Source of the DNA: Cellulomonas soli
Lineage (GTDB): Bacteria > Actinomycetota > Actinomycetes > Actinomycetales > Cellulomonadaceae
Assembly: GCF_013409305.1 (NCBI RefSeq)
Contig: NZ_JACBZJ010000001.1
Span: 1,302,001-1,366,000 of the forward strand
Reading direction: 5' to 3'
DNA: 64,000 nt
The first letter of the stretch is position 1; every line of letters begins with the position of its first letter. The position numbers and the translations under genes were made by a program. Shown here piece by piece: positions 41,263 to 50,357 of the stretch. A model generated the notes under the pieces. It did no database searches. It saw only the letters and a list, made by a program, of their open reading frames with translations, and was not told the origin of the DNA.

Positions 41263-42555
41263 ATGCTCCAGCCCTACCGCGACGTCCTGTCGCGCCCCGG
41301 AGCACTCGCCTTCTCCAGCAGCGGCACCCTCGCCCGGCTCCCCATGTCGATGATCGGCATCGGGATCGTGCTCATGGTCTCCGCGCTCTACGACTCCTAC
41401 GGGCTCGCCGGCCGGGTGTCCGCGGTCTACGTGACCGCGCAGGCGCTGTGCTCCCCGCAGATCGCCCGGCTCGTCGACCGGTTCGGGCAGGCGCGCGTCA
41501 TGCGCCCCGCCGTTGCCGTCTCTGCGACCGGCACCGTGACGCTCGTGATCCTCGCGTCGACGCACGCCCCCGAGGCCGCGCTGTACGTCGCCGCCGTCGT
41601 CACCGGCGGGGCCATCGGCTCGTTCGGCTCGCTCGTGCGCGCCCGGTGGAGCCGCGTGCTCGGCCGCGACCCGCGCCGGCTGCACACCGCGTACTCGCTC
41701 GAGTCGGCGCTCGACGAGCTCGTGTTCATCGTCGGCCCCGTCCTCGCGACCGTGCTGGCCACGAGCGTCAACCCCGTCGCCGGGCTCGTCGTGCCCCTCG
41801 TCGGCATGATCGGCGGCGGGTACTGGTTCCTCTCGCTGCGGGCCTCCGAACCCCCGGTCGCACCGCACGACGCACCCCGCCCGCGCGGCTCGGTGTTGCG
41901 CAACCCCGGCATGATCGTGCTGGCCGTCGTGTTCGTCGCGATGGGCTCGATCTTCGGTGCCACCGACGTCTCCACCGTCGCGTTCGCCGAGGAGGAGGGC
42001 AACAAGGGCGTCGCGGGCGTCATCCTCGCCGTCTTCGCGCTCGGCTCGATGCTCTCCGGCCTCGCCTACGGCGCCCGCCACTGGGTACGCCCGCTGTGGC
42101 AGCGGTTCGCGATCGGCATGATCGGCCTGGCGGTCGGCGCCTCGCTCTTCGTCGCCGTGGACTCGCTGCCCGCTCTCGCCGCCGTCATGTTCGTCACCGG
42201 CATCGCGATCGCCCCCACCCTGGTCAACGGCAACGGGCTCGTGCAGGACCTCGTCCCGCCCGAGCGGCTCACCGAGGGGCTGACCTGGGTCGGCACGTCG
42301 CTCGGCGTCGGAGTGTCCGTCGGCTCGTCGATCGCCGGCGCGCAGATCGACGCGCACGGCTCGCGGTCCGGGTTCCTCGTCGTGGTCGTCTCCGCGGTGT
42401 GCGCCGTGCTGGCGACCTTCGTCGCGCTGCGGACCCTGCGTCCCCGGACGCCCTCGCCCGCCCTCCCGACGCCACGACCGGGGGACGAGGGACCCGCGAC
42501 GCCGCAGGTCAGCGCGGCCGCAGGTCCCGCACCGGACGACCTCGCGCACGAGTAG
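41263..42555 (+). CDS. MFS transporter
   Basis: A 430-residue permease with twelve predicted helices and a disordered C-terminal tail. The central loop LVRARWSRVLGRDPRRLHTAYSLESALDELVFIVGP and the helix-10/11 segment GNGLVQDLVPPERLTEGLTW are characteristic of an actinobacterial MFS group without assigned substrate. No ribosome binding site is present; GAGACT lies six bases before the ATG, so the transcript may be leaderless. A phosphotransferase-like gene follows nine bases after the stop, and the pair resembles transporter-plus-kinase resistance cassettes, though this is speculative. Confidence 0.87.
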   Translation: MLQPYRDVLSRPGALAFSSSGTLARLPMSMIGIGIVLMVSALYDSYGLAGRVSAVYVTAQALCSPQIARLVDRFGQARVMRPAVAVSATGTVTLVILASTHAPEAALYVAAVVTGGAIGSFGSLVRARWSRVLGRDPRRLHTAYSLESALDELVFIVGPVLATVLATSVNPVAGLVVPLVGMIGGGYWFLSLRASEPPVAPHDAPRPRGSVLRNPGMIVLAVVFVAMGSIFGATDVSTVAFAEEEGNKGVAGVILAVFALGSMLSGLAYGARHWVRPLWQRFAIGMIGLAVGASLFVAVDSLPALAAVMFVTGIAIAPTLVNGNGLVQDLVPPERLTEGLTWVGTSLGVGVSVGSSIAGAQIDAHGSRSGFLVVVVSAVCAVLATFVALRTLRPRTPSPALPTPRPGDEGPATPQVSAAAGPAPDDLAHE

Positions 42556-42558
42556 CCT
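42553..42558 (+). promoter_or_regulatory. -10 box, leaderless phosphotransferase gene
   Basis: TAGCCT overlaps the TAG stop codon of the MFS gene and is followed by CACCGG and the GTG at 42565. It gives the second gene its own possible start of transcription. Confidence 0.45.
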
Positions 42559-42564
42559 CACCGG

Positions 42565-43599
42565 GTGGCCACCGTCGACCTCTCCGCCCTGGACCCCGCG
42601 ACCGACCCGCTGCCCGTGCTGCGCACGCTCGTCGCACCGCTCGGCGAGGCCGTCGCCGCCGAACGGCTGACCGGCGGGATGTTCGCCACGACCTTCCGGG
42701 TGACCCTCGCCGACGGCGAGCGCGTGATCGTCAAGACCGCCCCGACGACCACCGACCGGCTGCTCAGCTACGAGGCCGACCTCATCCGTACCGAGGCGCT
42801 CGTGTACGACCTGGCCGCCGACCGGCCCGACCTGCTCATGCCGCGCGTGCTGCTCACCGACTTCACGCGCGAGGTCGTCGCCTCCGACGTGGTCGTCGCC
42901 AGCCACCTGACGGGCACCCCGCTGCTCGCCGCCGAGTTCGGCCCGATCGACCAGGACCCCCGGCACGCCCGCACCCAGCGCGAGCTCGGTGCGCTCATGG
43001 CCCGCCTGCACACCGTGACCGGCGACCGGTTCGGGTACCCCAACGCGGCCACCGGGCTGCAGGGCGACACCTGGGCGCAGGCGTTCGGGCGGATCGTCGA
43101 GCAGCTGCTGGCCGACGCCGCGCAGTGGGGCACGGCCGTGCCGGCCGACGAGGTGCGGGCCGAGCTCGCCCGTTGCGCGGACGCGCTCGCCCAGGTCGAG
43201 CGGCCCATCCTCGTGCACACCGACCTCTGGGCCGGGAACCTGTTCGTCGACGTCACCACCGGCGAGCTGCTCGGCGTGATCGACACCGAACGCGCCTTCT
43301 GGGGCGACCCGGTCTTCGAGCTCAGCGGCGCCGACCAGATGGGTCGCGGACCCGTCCCGGCCGAGCTCCTCGCCGGGTACGCGCAGGTCACGACACCGTT
43401 CGACCTCGACGACCCGCTCGTCGCCGCCCGCCTGCTGCTCTACCGGATGTTCTACAGCCTGCTGCTCGTCGTCGAGATCGCACCCCGCGGCTACGTCGGC
43501 GACTGGCTCGCGCAGCACCGGGCGATCGCCGAGGGCAACCTGCGGTGGGCGCTCGACGAGCTCGCGGCGCTCGACCTGCCGACGCCTGCGGCGCGCTGA
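42565..43599 (+). CDS. Aminoglycoside phosphotransferase-like kinase
   Basis: A 344-residue protein-kinase-fold phosphotransferase (APH family). The N-lobe contains LTGGMFATTFRVTLADGERVIVKTAP with the ATP-binding lysine. The catalytic loop is ILVHTDLWAGNLFVD (Asp in HTDLWAGN). The metal loop is LLGVIDTERAFWGDP. The family phosphorylates hydroxyls of aminoglycosides, macrolides, sugars or choline; the substrate here cannot be read from sequence. It directly follows the MFS gene and may be co-transcribed with it. Confidence 0.88.
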   Translation: MATVDLSALDPATDPLPVLRTLVAPLGEAVAAERLTGGMFATTFRVTLADGERVIVKTAPTTTDRLLSYEADLIRTEALVYDLAADRPDLLMPRVLLTDFTREVVASDVVVASHLTGTPLLAAEFGPIDQDPRHARTQRELGALMARLHTVTGDRFGYPNAATGLQGDTWAQAFGRIVEQLLADAAQWGTAVPADEVRAELARCADALAQVERPILVHTDLWAGNLFVDVTTGELLGVIDTERAFWGDPVFELSGADQMGRGPVPAELLAGYAQVTTPFDLDDPLVAARLLLYRMFYSLLLVVEIAPRGYVGDWLAQHRAIAEGNLRWALDELAALDLPTPAAR

Positions 43600-43629
43600 C
43601 CCCGGCGCGCGACCCCGCCCGGGCGCCCG

Positions 43630-44913
43630 TCAGGGCTGCGGGTGGTGCGCGTCGTAGTCGAGGAACGTGCGCTGCGCGCGGACCAGGAACCAGAGCAGCA
43701 CCACGCACGCCGTGCCGCCGAGCACCGCGGCCCACGCCTCGCCGACCCGGGTCGACACGCCGCCGAGCATCAGCTCGCCGAGGCGCGGACCGCCCGCCAC
43801 GACCACGATGAACACGCCCTGCAGCCGCCCGCGCATGTGGTCCGGGGTGGCCGTCTGCAGGATCGTCTGCCGGAACACCGCGCTGATCGTGTCCGCCGCA
43901 CCCGCGACCGCGAGCATGAGCGCGGCGGCCAGCAGGGCCCACCACACGACGTGGTCCGGTGACGTGCGGCCGACGCTCACCAGCACCCAGCCGAACCCCG
44001 CGACGGCCAGGCCCCACGCGGTGATCGCCCCGACGATGATCCGCCCCTGCCAGCGCACGGCCGCCAGACCGCCCGAGAACAGCCCGGCCACGATCCCGCC
44101 GACCGCGACCGACGCCGTCATCAGGCCCGTCGTCGTCTCCTGCCCACCCAGGTAGAGCACGCCGACCGCGGGGAACAGCACGCGCGGCATCGACGTGATC
44201 ATCGCGACGAGGTCGACCAGGAACGTCATGCGCACGTTCGGCCGCGTGCCCAGGTACCGCAGGCCGTCGAGCACCGAGCCGAGACCGACGCGCGCGCGAC
44301 GGTCGGCCGACGGCTCGGGCGGCACGGGAGGCAGCCGCACGAGCGCGGCCAGCGCGAACGTGAACAGCAGCGCGTCGAGCGTGTACACCGCCGCGTAGTC
44401 GAGCACGGCGACCAGGCCCGCGCCGAGCAGCGGACCGACGGTCATCGCCGTGTTCCCGCCGAGCGTCTGCAGCGCGTTCGCGGCGGGCATCAGCCGCGGG
44501 TCGAGCAGGCGCGGGATGATCGCCGACCGTGCCGGGCTGTTGACCGCGGCGGCGGCCGACTGCAGGGCCACCAGCGCGTACAGCACCTCGACCCGCTCGT
44601 TGCCCGCCCACGCCTGCGCGGCGAGCGCCATCGTCACCAACCACGCGAGCGTCGAGGCGACCAGGGCCACCGTCCGCCGGTCCGCGTGGTCGACCAGCGC
44701 GCCGCCGTACAGGCCGAAGACGACGAGCGGTACGAGCGCGCACAGGCCGAGGATGCCGACGGCGAACGTCGAGGACGTGAGCGCGTACACCTGCAGGCCG
44801 ACCGCGACGACCGTGAGCTGCGCACCGAGCTGGCCGACCGAGAGCCCGAGCCACAACCGCCGGAAGGGCGGGCTGACGCGCAGGGGTGTGGTGTCGACGA
44901 GCAGGGAGGGCAC
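43630..44913 (-). CDS. MFS transporter (EntS/DHA3-like)
   Basis: A 427-residue permease with twelve helices. FRRLWLGLSVGQLGAQLTVVAVGLQVYALT starts helix 1, and GLYGGALVDHADRRTVALVAS is motif A. VFRQTILQTATPDHMRGRLQGVFIVVVAGGPRLGEL near helix 10 is typical of the EntS/DHA3 group, which exports siderophores, macrolides and similar compounds. The GTG start at 44913 has a TAGGCT -10 box exactly six bases upstream. The gene converges on the phosphotransferase-like gene and stands next to, but separate from, the two-component genes. Confidence 0.9.
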   Translation of the reverse strand: MPSLLVDTTPLRVSPPFRRLWLGLSVGQLGAQLTVVAVGLQVYALTSSTFAVGILGLCALVPLVVFGLYGGALVDHADRRTVALVASTLAWLVTMALAAQAWAGNERVEVLYALVALQSAAAAVNSPARSAIIPRLLDPRLMPAANALQTLGGNTAMTVGPLLGAGLVAVLDYAAVYTLDALLFTFALAALVRLPPVPPEPSADRRARVGLGSVLDGLRYLGTRPNVRMTFLVDLVAMITSMPRVLFPAVGVLYLGGQETTTGLMTASVAVGGIVAGLFSGGLAAVRWQGRIIVGAITAWGLAVAGFGWVLVSVGRTSPDHVVWWALLAAALMLAVAGAADTISAVFRQTILQTATPDHMRGRLQGVFIVVVAGGPRLGELMLGGVSTRVGEAWAAVLGGTACVVLLWFLVRAQRTFLDYDAHHPQP

Positions 44914-44919
44914 CGCGCG

Positions 44920-44925
44920 AGCCTA
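44920..44925 (-). promoter_or_regulatory. -10 box, leaderless EntS-like MFS gene
   Basis: On the minus strand TAGGCT is followed by CGCGCG and the GTG start at 44913. Confidence 0.55.
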
Positions 44926-44963
44926 GTTCGGACGCCGGTCCCCTCCGGCAGGCCCTCGCCCGG

Positions 44964-45635
44964 TCACTGGCCTCCCGGTCGCACCAGCCCGGACTCGTAG
45001 GCGAGCACCACGAGCTGGGCCCGGTCGCGCGCGCCGGTCTTCATCATCGCCCGGTTGACGTGCGTCTTCGCGGTGGCCGGGCTGATGAACAGCTGGGCCG
45101 CGATCTCGGTGTTCGACATGCCGGCGCCGACGAGCCGGGTGATCTCCCGCTCGCGGTCGGTCAGGTCGGCCAGGCCGGGTGCGGCGACCAGGGTCGCCGG
45201 GTCGGTCTGGCTGAGCACCCGTTCGATGAGCGAGCGGGTCGCCGCAGGCGAGAGCAGCTGCTCCCCGGCGGCGACCGTGCGGATGGCCGCGAGCAGGGAG
45301 CCCGGGTCGACGCCCTTGCCGAGGAACCCGCTCGCCCCGGCGCGCAGCGCGGAGACCACCAGGTCGTCCGTCTCGAACGTGGTGAGCACGAGGACCTTCA
45401 CGCCCGCGAGCGCCTCGTCGGCCGTGATGCGCCGGGTCGCCTCGATGCCGTCCATGTCGGGCATGCGGATGTCCATGAGGACCACGTCGGCCTGGTCGCT
45501 GCGCGCACGGCGGACGGCCTCCAGGCCGGTGGACGCCTCGCCGACGACCTCGATCCCGGGGTCGGAGTCGAGCAGCAGCCGGAACGTGGCGCGCAGCAGC
45601 GCCTGGTCGTCGGCCAGGAGCACGCGGATCGTCAT
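44964..45635 (-). CDS. NarL/LuxR-type response regulator
   Basis: A 223-residue response regulator. The receiver domain has ADDQALLR and the phospho-accepting Asp in VVLMDIRMPDMDG (about residue 53), then VLVLTTFE and a Lys in FLGKG. The C-terminal LuxR helix-turn-helix is LTDREREITRLVGAGMSNTEIAAQLFISPATAKTH. Its ATG overlaps the stop codon of the histidine kinase gene (ATGA), so the pair forms a coupled two-component system. The target genes are unknown; the EntS-like MFS gene is next on the same strand, a frequent target of such systems. Confidence 0.94.
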   Translation of the reverse strand: MTIRVLLADDQALLRATFRLLLDSDPGIEVVGEASTGLEAVRRARSDQADVVLMDIRMPDMDGIEATRRITADEALAGVKVLVLTTFETDDLVVSALRAGASGFLGKGVDPGSLLAAIRTVAAGEQLLSPAATRSLIERVLSQTDPATLVAAPGLADLTDREREITRLVGAGMSNTEIAAQLFISPATAKTHVNRAMMKTGARDRAQLVVLAYESGLVRPGGQ

Positions 45636-46945
45636 CGGGGGATCTCCTCGGTGGGGACAGCAGGCGGGGCAGAGGCGGAGGCGGGGGCGGAGGCAGGGGC
45701 AGGGGGCTCGGCGGGGATCGTGGCGGCGACGAGGAACCCGCCGCCGGGGAGCCGTTCGGACCGGAACGTGCCGCCGGTGGCCAGGGCCCGCTCGCGCATG
45801 CCGATGAGGCCGTGGCCGGTGCCGGGGGCCGGGCGACGACGACCGGCGTCGACGGGGGCGGCGTTGACGACGAGCACGTCGAGGCGGTCGTCCGCCCAGG
45901 TCAGCGAGACCCGCACGGGCGCGTGCGGGGCGTGCTTGGTGGCGTTGGTCAACGCCTCCTGGACGATCCGGTGGACGGCGACCTCGCCGTGCGGTGCCAG
46001 CGTGCGGCGCTCGCCCGTGACGAGCAGGTCGATCGTCGCACCCGCCGTGCGGAAGCCGGCGAGCAGGTCGTCGAGCCGGTCCAGGTCGGGCACCGGCTGC
46101 AGCGCGGCCTGCGCCTCAGACGCGGCGACGCGGTCCTCGTGGCGCAGCAGGCCCACGGTGGCGCGCAGCTCGTCGATCGCCCGCTCGGAGTGCGTGGTGA
46201 TGTTCTGCAGGGCCCGGGCGGCGGCGTCGGGGTCGGTGCGCAGCAGGTAGTGCGCGACCGAGGCCTGGGCGTTCACCAGCGTGATGTTGTGGGCGAGCAC
46301 GTCGTGCAGCTCGCGCGCGATGCGCAGGCGTTCGTCGACGACGGCCCGCTCCTTCTCGTCCTCGCGCTCGTGCGCCTCGCGGGCGATCCGGTCGCTGCGC
46401 CCGGCGACGAGCGCCCCGACGGCGGTCGCGATCATGACGAGGTTCACCATGACGACGTCCGTGGCGAACAGGGACTGCGGGCGGGTCGCCATGGCGACGA
46501 CCCCGAGGACCAGGCCCGCGCCGATGCCCGCCACCCATCCGGTGCGCCGCGGCGTCCGGCTGGCGACGGTGAACGCTGCCGCGAGGGTGGCCAGCGGCAC
46601 CGGCTGGTAGGCGGCCATCGCGACGGTCTGCACGGCGTCGGGGTCGACGACCGGGATGAGTGCGAGGTGCGCGGACTCGACGAGCACCGTGCCCGCGAGC
46701 GCGACGAGCGGCCGGTAGGTCCGCACCAGCAGGGGTGCCCAGGCCGCGACGGTGAACACCAGCAGCGTGCTGTCGGGCATCTCGAAGACCCCGCTGCGCA
46801 GCGACACGGTGGTGAGCATCGCCGCGAGCATGAAGAACGTGAACGCCCAACCAGCCGGGGTGGGACGCCCTCCACGTCCTGCCCCGGCTGCCGAGCGGAT
46901 GCGCCGGACGGTGCTGGCCGGTGCGCCCACGTCGTTCGTCGTCAT
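45632..46945 (-). CDS. NarL-type sensor histidine kinase
   Basis: A 437-residue kinase of the HisKA_3 class. Residues ~30-185 form five or six membrane helices with little extracellular sequence. A short charged linker leads to the dimerisation segment RLRIARELHDVLAHNITLVN, whose His is phosphorylated. HATPase_c motifs are IVQEALTNATKHA and GHGLIGMRERALATGG. A Pro/Ala/Ser-rich tail ends the protein. The ATG at 46945 follows GGGAGCC. This design is common in actinobacterial envelope-stress systems that sense drugs or membrane changes from within the membrane (family knowledge). It is coupled to the response regulator gene. Confidence 0.93.
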   Translation of the reverse strand: MTTNDVGAPASTVRRIRSAAGAGRGGRPTPAGWAFTFFMLAAMLTTVSLRSGVFEMPDSTLLVFTVAAWAPLLVRTYRPLVALAGTVLVESAHLALIPVVDPDAVQTVAMAAYQPVPLATLAAAFTVASRTPRRTGWVAGIGAGLVLGVVAMATRPQSLFATDVVMVNLVMIATAVGALVAGRSDRIAREAHEREDEKERAVVDERLRIARELHDVLAHNITLVNAQASVAHYLLRTDPDAAARALQNITTHSERAIDELRATVGLLRHEDRVAASEAQAALQPVPDLDRLDDLLAGFRTAGATIDLLVTGERRTLAPHGEVAVHRIVQEALTNATKHAPHAPVRVSLTWADDRLDVLVVNAAPVDAGRRRPAPGTGHGLIGMRERALATGGTFRSERLPGGGFLVAATIPAEPPAPASAPASASAPPAVPTEEIPR

Positions 46946-47102
46946 GGCTCCCTGTTCGTCCTGTCGGTCGGCCCACCGAGGGTAGGCCCCGGCGCGGTCG
47001 CCGAGCAGGTGCACGAGCGCGGGCACCGGGTGACGTGGACGACTCGCCCCAGCGTGCCGTCGGGGGTGCCGGCAGGTCGTCGTCCGTGCGCGGGCCCCGG
47101 GA

Positions 47103-47118
47103 TACCGCAGCGGCGGTA
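47103..47118. promoter_or_regulatory. Possible operator palindrome
   Basis: TACCGC-AGCG-GCGGTA is a perfect 6+6 inverted repeat ~80 bp upstream of the zinc dehydrogenase gene, in the divergent region with the histidine kinase gene. The binding protein is unknown. Confidence 0.35.
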
Positions 47119-47200
47119 CTCCGCGAACCCCATGAGGACGACGCACGCCGGCGCGTCCCGGCGGAGGATCGTGCCGTCACCCGACGACGGAGGAGCACCC

Positions 47201-48223
47201 ATGAGCACGATGCAGGCGGTCTACGTGACCGGCCCGGGAACGGTCGAGGTCCGCGAGGTCGCACGCCCCACGGCGGGCCCCGCGGACGTGCTGCTCAAGG
47301 TCCGCGCGTGCGGCATCTGCGGGTCGGACGCGTTCTACACGCAGATCGGCGGCATCCCGCCGAGGCAGGGCGACACCCCGCTCGGGCACGAGATCGCGGG
47401 CGAGGTCGTCGAGGTCGGCGCGCAGGTCGAGGGCTTCGCGGTCGGTGACCACGTGGTCGTGAACCCGATGGTCGCCCCGACCGGTCTGATCGGCAGCGGC
47501 GGGTCGAGCGGTGGTCTGGCGGAGTACCTGCTCATCGAGCAGGCTCGCTCCGGTGGCGCGATCGTGGTCGTCCCGTCCGACCTGCCGTGGGAGGTCGCCG
47601 CGCTCAACGAGCCGATGGCGGTCGCCCGGCACGCCGTCAACCGGGCCGAGCCGCGGCCGGGCGACCGTGCAGTCGTGTTCGGGGCCGGTCCGATCGGGCT
47701 CGGCGCGCTCGTCGACCTGACCCTGCGCGGACTGGAGCACGTGGTCGTCGTCGACGTGCAGAGCGCCCGGCTCGAGAAGGCGCTGGCCCTCGGTGCCGAC
47801 GCCGTCATCAACTCCGCCGAGGAGGACGTCGTCGCCCGACTCCTCGAGCTGCACGGCGACGTGCCGCTGCGGCCGGGCAGCCCGCGGCCGGGCACCGATA
47901 TCTACATCGACGCCGCGGGCGCCCCGGCCGTCATCGCGACCGTGCAGCGGGCCGCCAAGCGGGGCGCCCGGCTGAGCGTCGTCGGCGTGCACAAGAAGCC
48001 CGTGGAGCTCGACCTCGGCGCGTTGCTGTCGACGGAGATCTCGATCCACCTGTCGATGGGCTACCCGACCGAGATCTTCGAGGTCACGCAGGACCTGGTG
48101 CGGGCCGCGGACCGGTACGGGCAGATCGTCAGCGACGTCGTCCCGTTCGACCGGGTGCTCGACGCGCTGACGCTCGCCGCGACGCCGGGCGCGGCGGACA
48201 AGGTCGTGGTCGTCCTCCCCTGA
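47201..48223 (+). CDS. Zinc-dependent alcohol/polyol dehydrogenase (MDR)
   Basis: A 340-residue medium-chain dehydrogenase. CGICGSDAFYTQIGG holds the catalytic zinc Cys, followed by GHEIAGEVVEVG with the zinc His-Glu. AVVFGAGPIGLGAL (about residues 150-163) binds NAD(P), and the Asp in VVVVDVQ points to NAD. The four-cysteine structural zinc loop is missing (the region reads NPMVAPTGLIGSGGSSGG), as in sorbitol/threonine-type dehydrogenases that have lost it. It would oxidise a secondary alcohol or polyol. GGAGGAG lies six bases before the ATG. The gene is convergent to the RNase J gene. Confidence 0.9.
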   Translation: MSTMQAVYVTGPGTVEVREVARPTAGPADVLLKVRACGICGSDAFYTQIGGIPPRQGDTPLGHEIAGEVVEVGAQVEGFAVGDHVVVNPMVAPTGLIGSGGSSGGLAEYLLIEQARSGGAIVVVPSDLPWEVAALNEPMAVARHAVNRAEPRPGDRAVVFGAGPIGLGALVDLTLRGLEHVVVVDVQSARLEKALALGADAVINSAEEDVVARLLELHGDVPLRPGSPRPGTDIYIDAAGAPAVIATVQRAAKRGARLSVVGVHKKPVELDLGALLSTEISIHLSMGYPTEIFEVTQDLVRAADRYGQIVSDVVPFDRVLDALTLAATPGAADKVVVVLP

Positions 48224-48261
48224 CCCTGCCCGCCCCGCCTACGTGGCTCGTCGTGTGCCGG

Positions 48262-49950
48262 TCAGGCGTCCATGACCAGGGCGACCACGACCGGCTCGCG
48301 CGCGGTGCGTCGACGCAGGCCCCGCATCACCGCACGGCGCACGGTCTCGTCGAGGTCGGCGGCCTCGGACCGGTTGCCGGCCGGCAGCGCAGCCAGCGCC
48401 TTCTCGACCTCCCGGTTCGCGGCCTCGAGCGCCTGGTCGTCGATGAGCGCCCCGCGGGCGATGAACTCCAACGGCTCGGCCAGACGGTTCGTCGCCGGGT
48501 CGACCAGCGCCAGGACGGTCAGCACGCCGCCGTCGCGCAGCATGCGCCGGTCGCGCAGCGTCTCCTCGGTCGCGCGCCCGACGACGCCGCCCTCGACGTA
48601 GACCATGTCGGCCGGGACGGCGCCGACGATCGTGGCCTTGCCCCGCTCGAGGTCGACGCTGACGCCGTCACGCACGACCAGGACGTTCTCGTCGGGCACG
48701 CCGGCCGCGACGGCCAGGGCGCCGTTGGCGTGCAGGTGCTTGGACTCCCCGTGGTACGGCATCACGTTGCGCGGGCGCACGATGCGGTAGCAGTAGGTGA
48801 GCTCGCCGGCGCTGGCGTGCCCCGAGACGTGCACCTTCGCGTTGCCCTTGTGCACCACGCGGGCACCACGCTCGGTCAGCTTGTTGATGACCCCGTAGAT
48901 GGCGGTCTCGTTGCCGGGGATGAGCGAGCTGGCCAGCAGGACGGTGTCGCCCTCCGCGAGCCGGATCTGGTGGTCGCCGTTGGCCATGCGCGACAGCGCG
49001 GCCATGGGCTCGCCCTGCGACCCGGTGCAGACCAGGGTCACGCGCCCGGCCGGGAGCTTGTCGAGAGCGGAGGCCTCCACGAGCAGGCCGTCCGGCACCT
49101 TCAGGTAGCCCAGGTCCTTCGCGATGCCCATGTTGCGCACCATCGAGCGGCCGACGAACCCGACCTTGCGGCCGGCGGCGTGCGCGGAGTCCAGGATCTG
49201 CTGGATGCGGTGCACGTGGCTGGCGAAGCTGGACACGATGATCCGGCCGGGGGCCGTGGCGAAGACCTGGTCGATGGCGGGCGCGAGGTCGCGCTCGGAC
49301 ATCGTGAAGCCGGGCACCTCGGCGTTCGTGGAGTCGACGAGGAAGAGGTCGACGCCCTCGTCGCCGAGCCGGGCGAAGTGCGGCAGGTCGGTGAGCCGGT
49401 CGTCGAGCGGGAACTGGTCCATCTTGAAGTCGCCCGTGACCAGGACGAGGCCGGCGCTGGTGCGCACGGCCACCGCGAGGCCGTCGGGGATCGAGTGGTT
49501 GACCGCGACGAACTCCAGCCCGAACGGGCCGGCGGTGTGGGTGTCCCCTGCCTCGACGCGCACGGTCTTCGGGACGATCTTGTGCTCGGTGAGCTTGGCC
49601 GACACGAACGCGAGCGTCAGCTCCGAGCCGATGACGGGGATGTCGGGGCGGTCGCGCAGCAGGTACGGCACGCCGCCGATGTGGTCCTCGTGCCCGTGCG
49701 TGAGCACGATGGCCTCGATGTCGTGCAGCCGGTCCTTGATCGAGGCGAAGTCGGGGATGATCACGTCGACGCCCGGCTGGTGGTCCTCGGGGAACAGCAC
49801 CCCGCAGTCGACGACGAGCAGGCGCCCGGCGTGCTCGAAGACGGTCATGTTGCGACCGATCTCCCCGAGCCCACCCAGCGGGGTGATGCGCAGCGCACCC
49901 TTGCGCAGCGGCTTCGGGGCGGTGAGTCGACGGTCGTGAACGGTCTGCAT
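48262..49950 (-). CDS. rnj: Ribonuclease J
   Basis: A 562-residue metallo-beta-lactamase/beta-CASP nuclease. After a short basic N terminus come LGGLGEIGRNM, the zinc motif LTHGHEDHIGGVPYLL, and NHSIPD. VLVTGDFK is followed by beta-CASP motifs such as SSFASHVHRIQQI, VCTGSQGEP and VHVSGHAS. MPYHGE comes next, with the C-terminal domain at the end. RNase J has 5'-to-3' exonuclease and endonuclease activity and matures rRNA and turns over mRNA in the cytoplasm. The ATG at 49950 has AGGAG five bases upstream. The length is normal. In many actinobacteria dapA precedes it, but here a GH3 gene diverges from it. Confidence 0.96.
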   Translation of the reverse strand: MQTVHDRRLTAPKPLRKGALRITPLGGLGEIGRNMTVFEHAGRLLVVDCGVLFPEDHQPGVDVIIPDFASIKDRLHDIEAIVLTHGHEDHIGGVPYLLRDRPDIPVIGSELTLAFVSAKLTEHKIVPKTVRVEAGDTHTAGPFGLEFVAVNHSIPDGLAVAVRTSAGLVLVTGDFKMDQFPLDDRLTDLPHFARLGDEGVDLFLVDSTNAEVPGFTMSERDLAPAIDQVFATAPGRIIVSSFASHVHRIQQILDSAHAAGRKVGFVGRSMVRNMGIAKDLGYLKVPDGLLVEASALDKLPAGRVTLVCTGSQGEPMAALSRMANGDHQIRLAEGDTVLLASSLIPGNETAIYGVINKLTERGARVVHKGNAKVHVSGHASAGELTYCYRIVRPRNVMPYHGESKHLHANGALAVAAGVPDENVLVVRDGVSVDLERGKATIVGAVPADMVYVEGGVVGRATEETLRDRRMLRDGGVLTVLALVDPATNRLAEPLEFIARGALIDDQALEAANREVEKALAALPAGNRSEAADLDETVRRAVMRGLRRRTAREPVVVALVMDA

Positions 49951-50194
49951 GAAGCTCCTGTGCCAGGTGGATGGGCCGGGTCGAGACGACGCCGGGTACA
50001 GCATGTCTGTGGGGTCGTGCGCCGTCAGGCGGGGCCTTGGCCCGGTGCGCGGGGATGTCGCGCACGGCAGGCTCGGTGGCCGACTCGGGTCCGAGGGCGC
50101 TCAACGTTACCGCGGCGCGGGAGCGGACCGCCCACGACAGCAAGTTCACAGGGTTTTCTCGGCCCGGCGGGCGTCCGAGATGGCTAATGTCGCT

Positions 50195-50246
50195 GGCGGA
50201 TCTGCTGGTGCTCGGCCGCCCCCTGCAGGGCACCAGCAGGTCCGCC
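50195..50246. terminator. Long hairpin between RNase J and GH3 promoters
   Basis: GGCGGATCTGCTGGTGC pairs with GCACCAGCAGGTCCGCC over 17 bp (one G-T pair on one strand) around an 18-base loop. It is not next to a stop codon, so it may act as an insulator or be a structured leader element rather than a simple terminator. Confidence 0.5.
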
Positions 50247-50300
50247 AACCCCCTCCGCGCCCCGTCCGGCGACCTTCTCGGATCGAATCGATACGATGAG

Positions 50301-50314
50301 CGGGAACGCTCCCA
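50301..50314. promoter_or_regulatory. CelR-type operator upstream of GH3
   Basis: CGGGAACGCTCCCA matches 12 of 14 bases of the CelR operator TGGGAGCGCTCCCA. It lies 43 bp before the GH3 ATG, directly after a TACGAT -10-like box, where a bound repressor would block transcription. Confidence 0.65.
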
Positions 50315-50357
50315 CTGCGGTGGGATGAAGACGACCACCTCGAGGGAGAGGATCCCC

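Larger units (their letters stand above)
49951..50357. other. Divergent intergenic region between RNase J and GH3 genes
   Basis: About 400 bp without a supported gene. It contains a long hairpin (50195-50246), a TACGAT box (50291-50296) that could be the GH3 -10, and a CelR-type operator (50301-50314). The stretch 49990-50150 shows nothing else I recognise and probably includes the RNase J leader. Confidence 0.6.

Noticed and set aside
42565..43599. Calling the APH-like gene an antibiotic-resistance determinant
   Set aside because: The kinase motifs fit many substrates, and the gene has the base composition of its neighbours with no mobile element; resistance is not supported.
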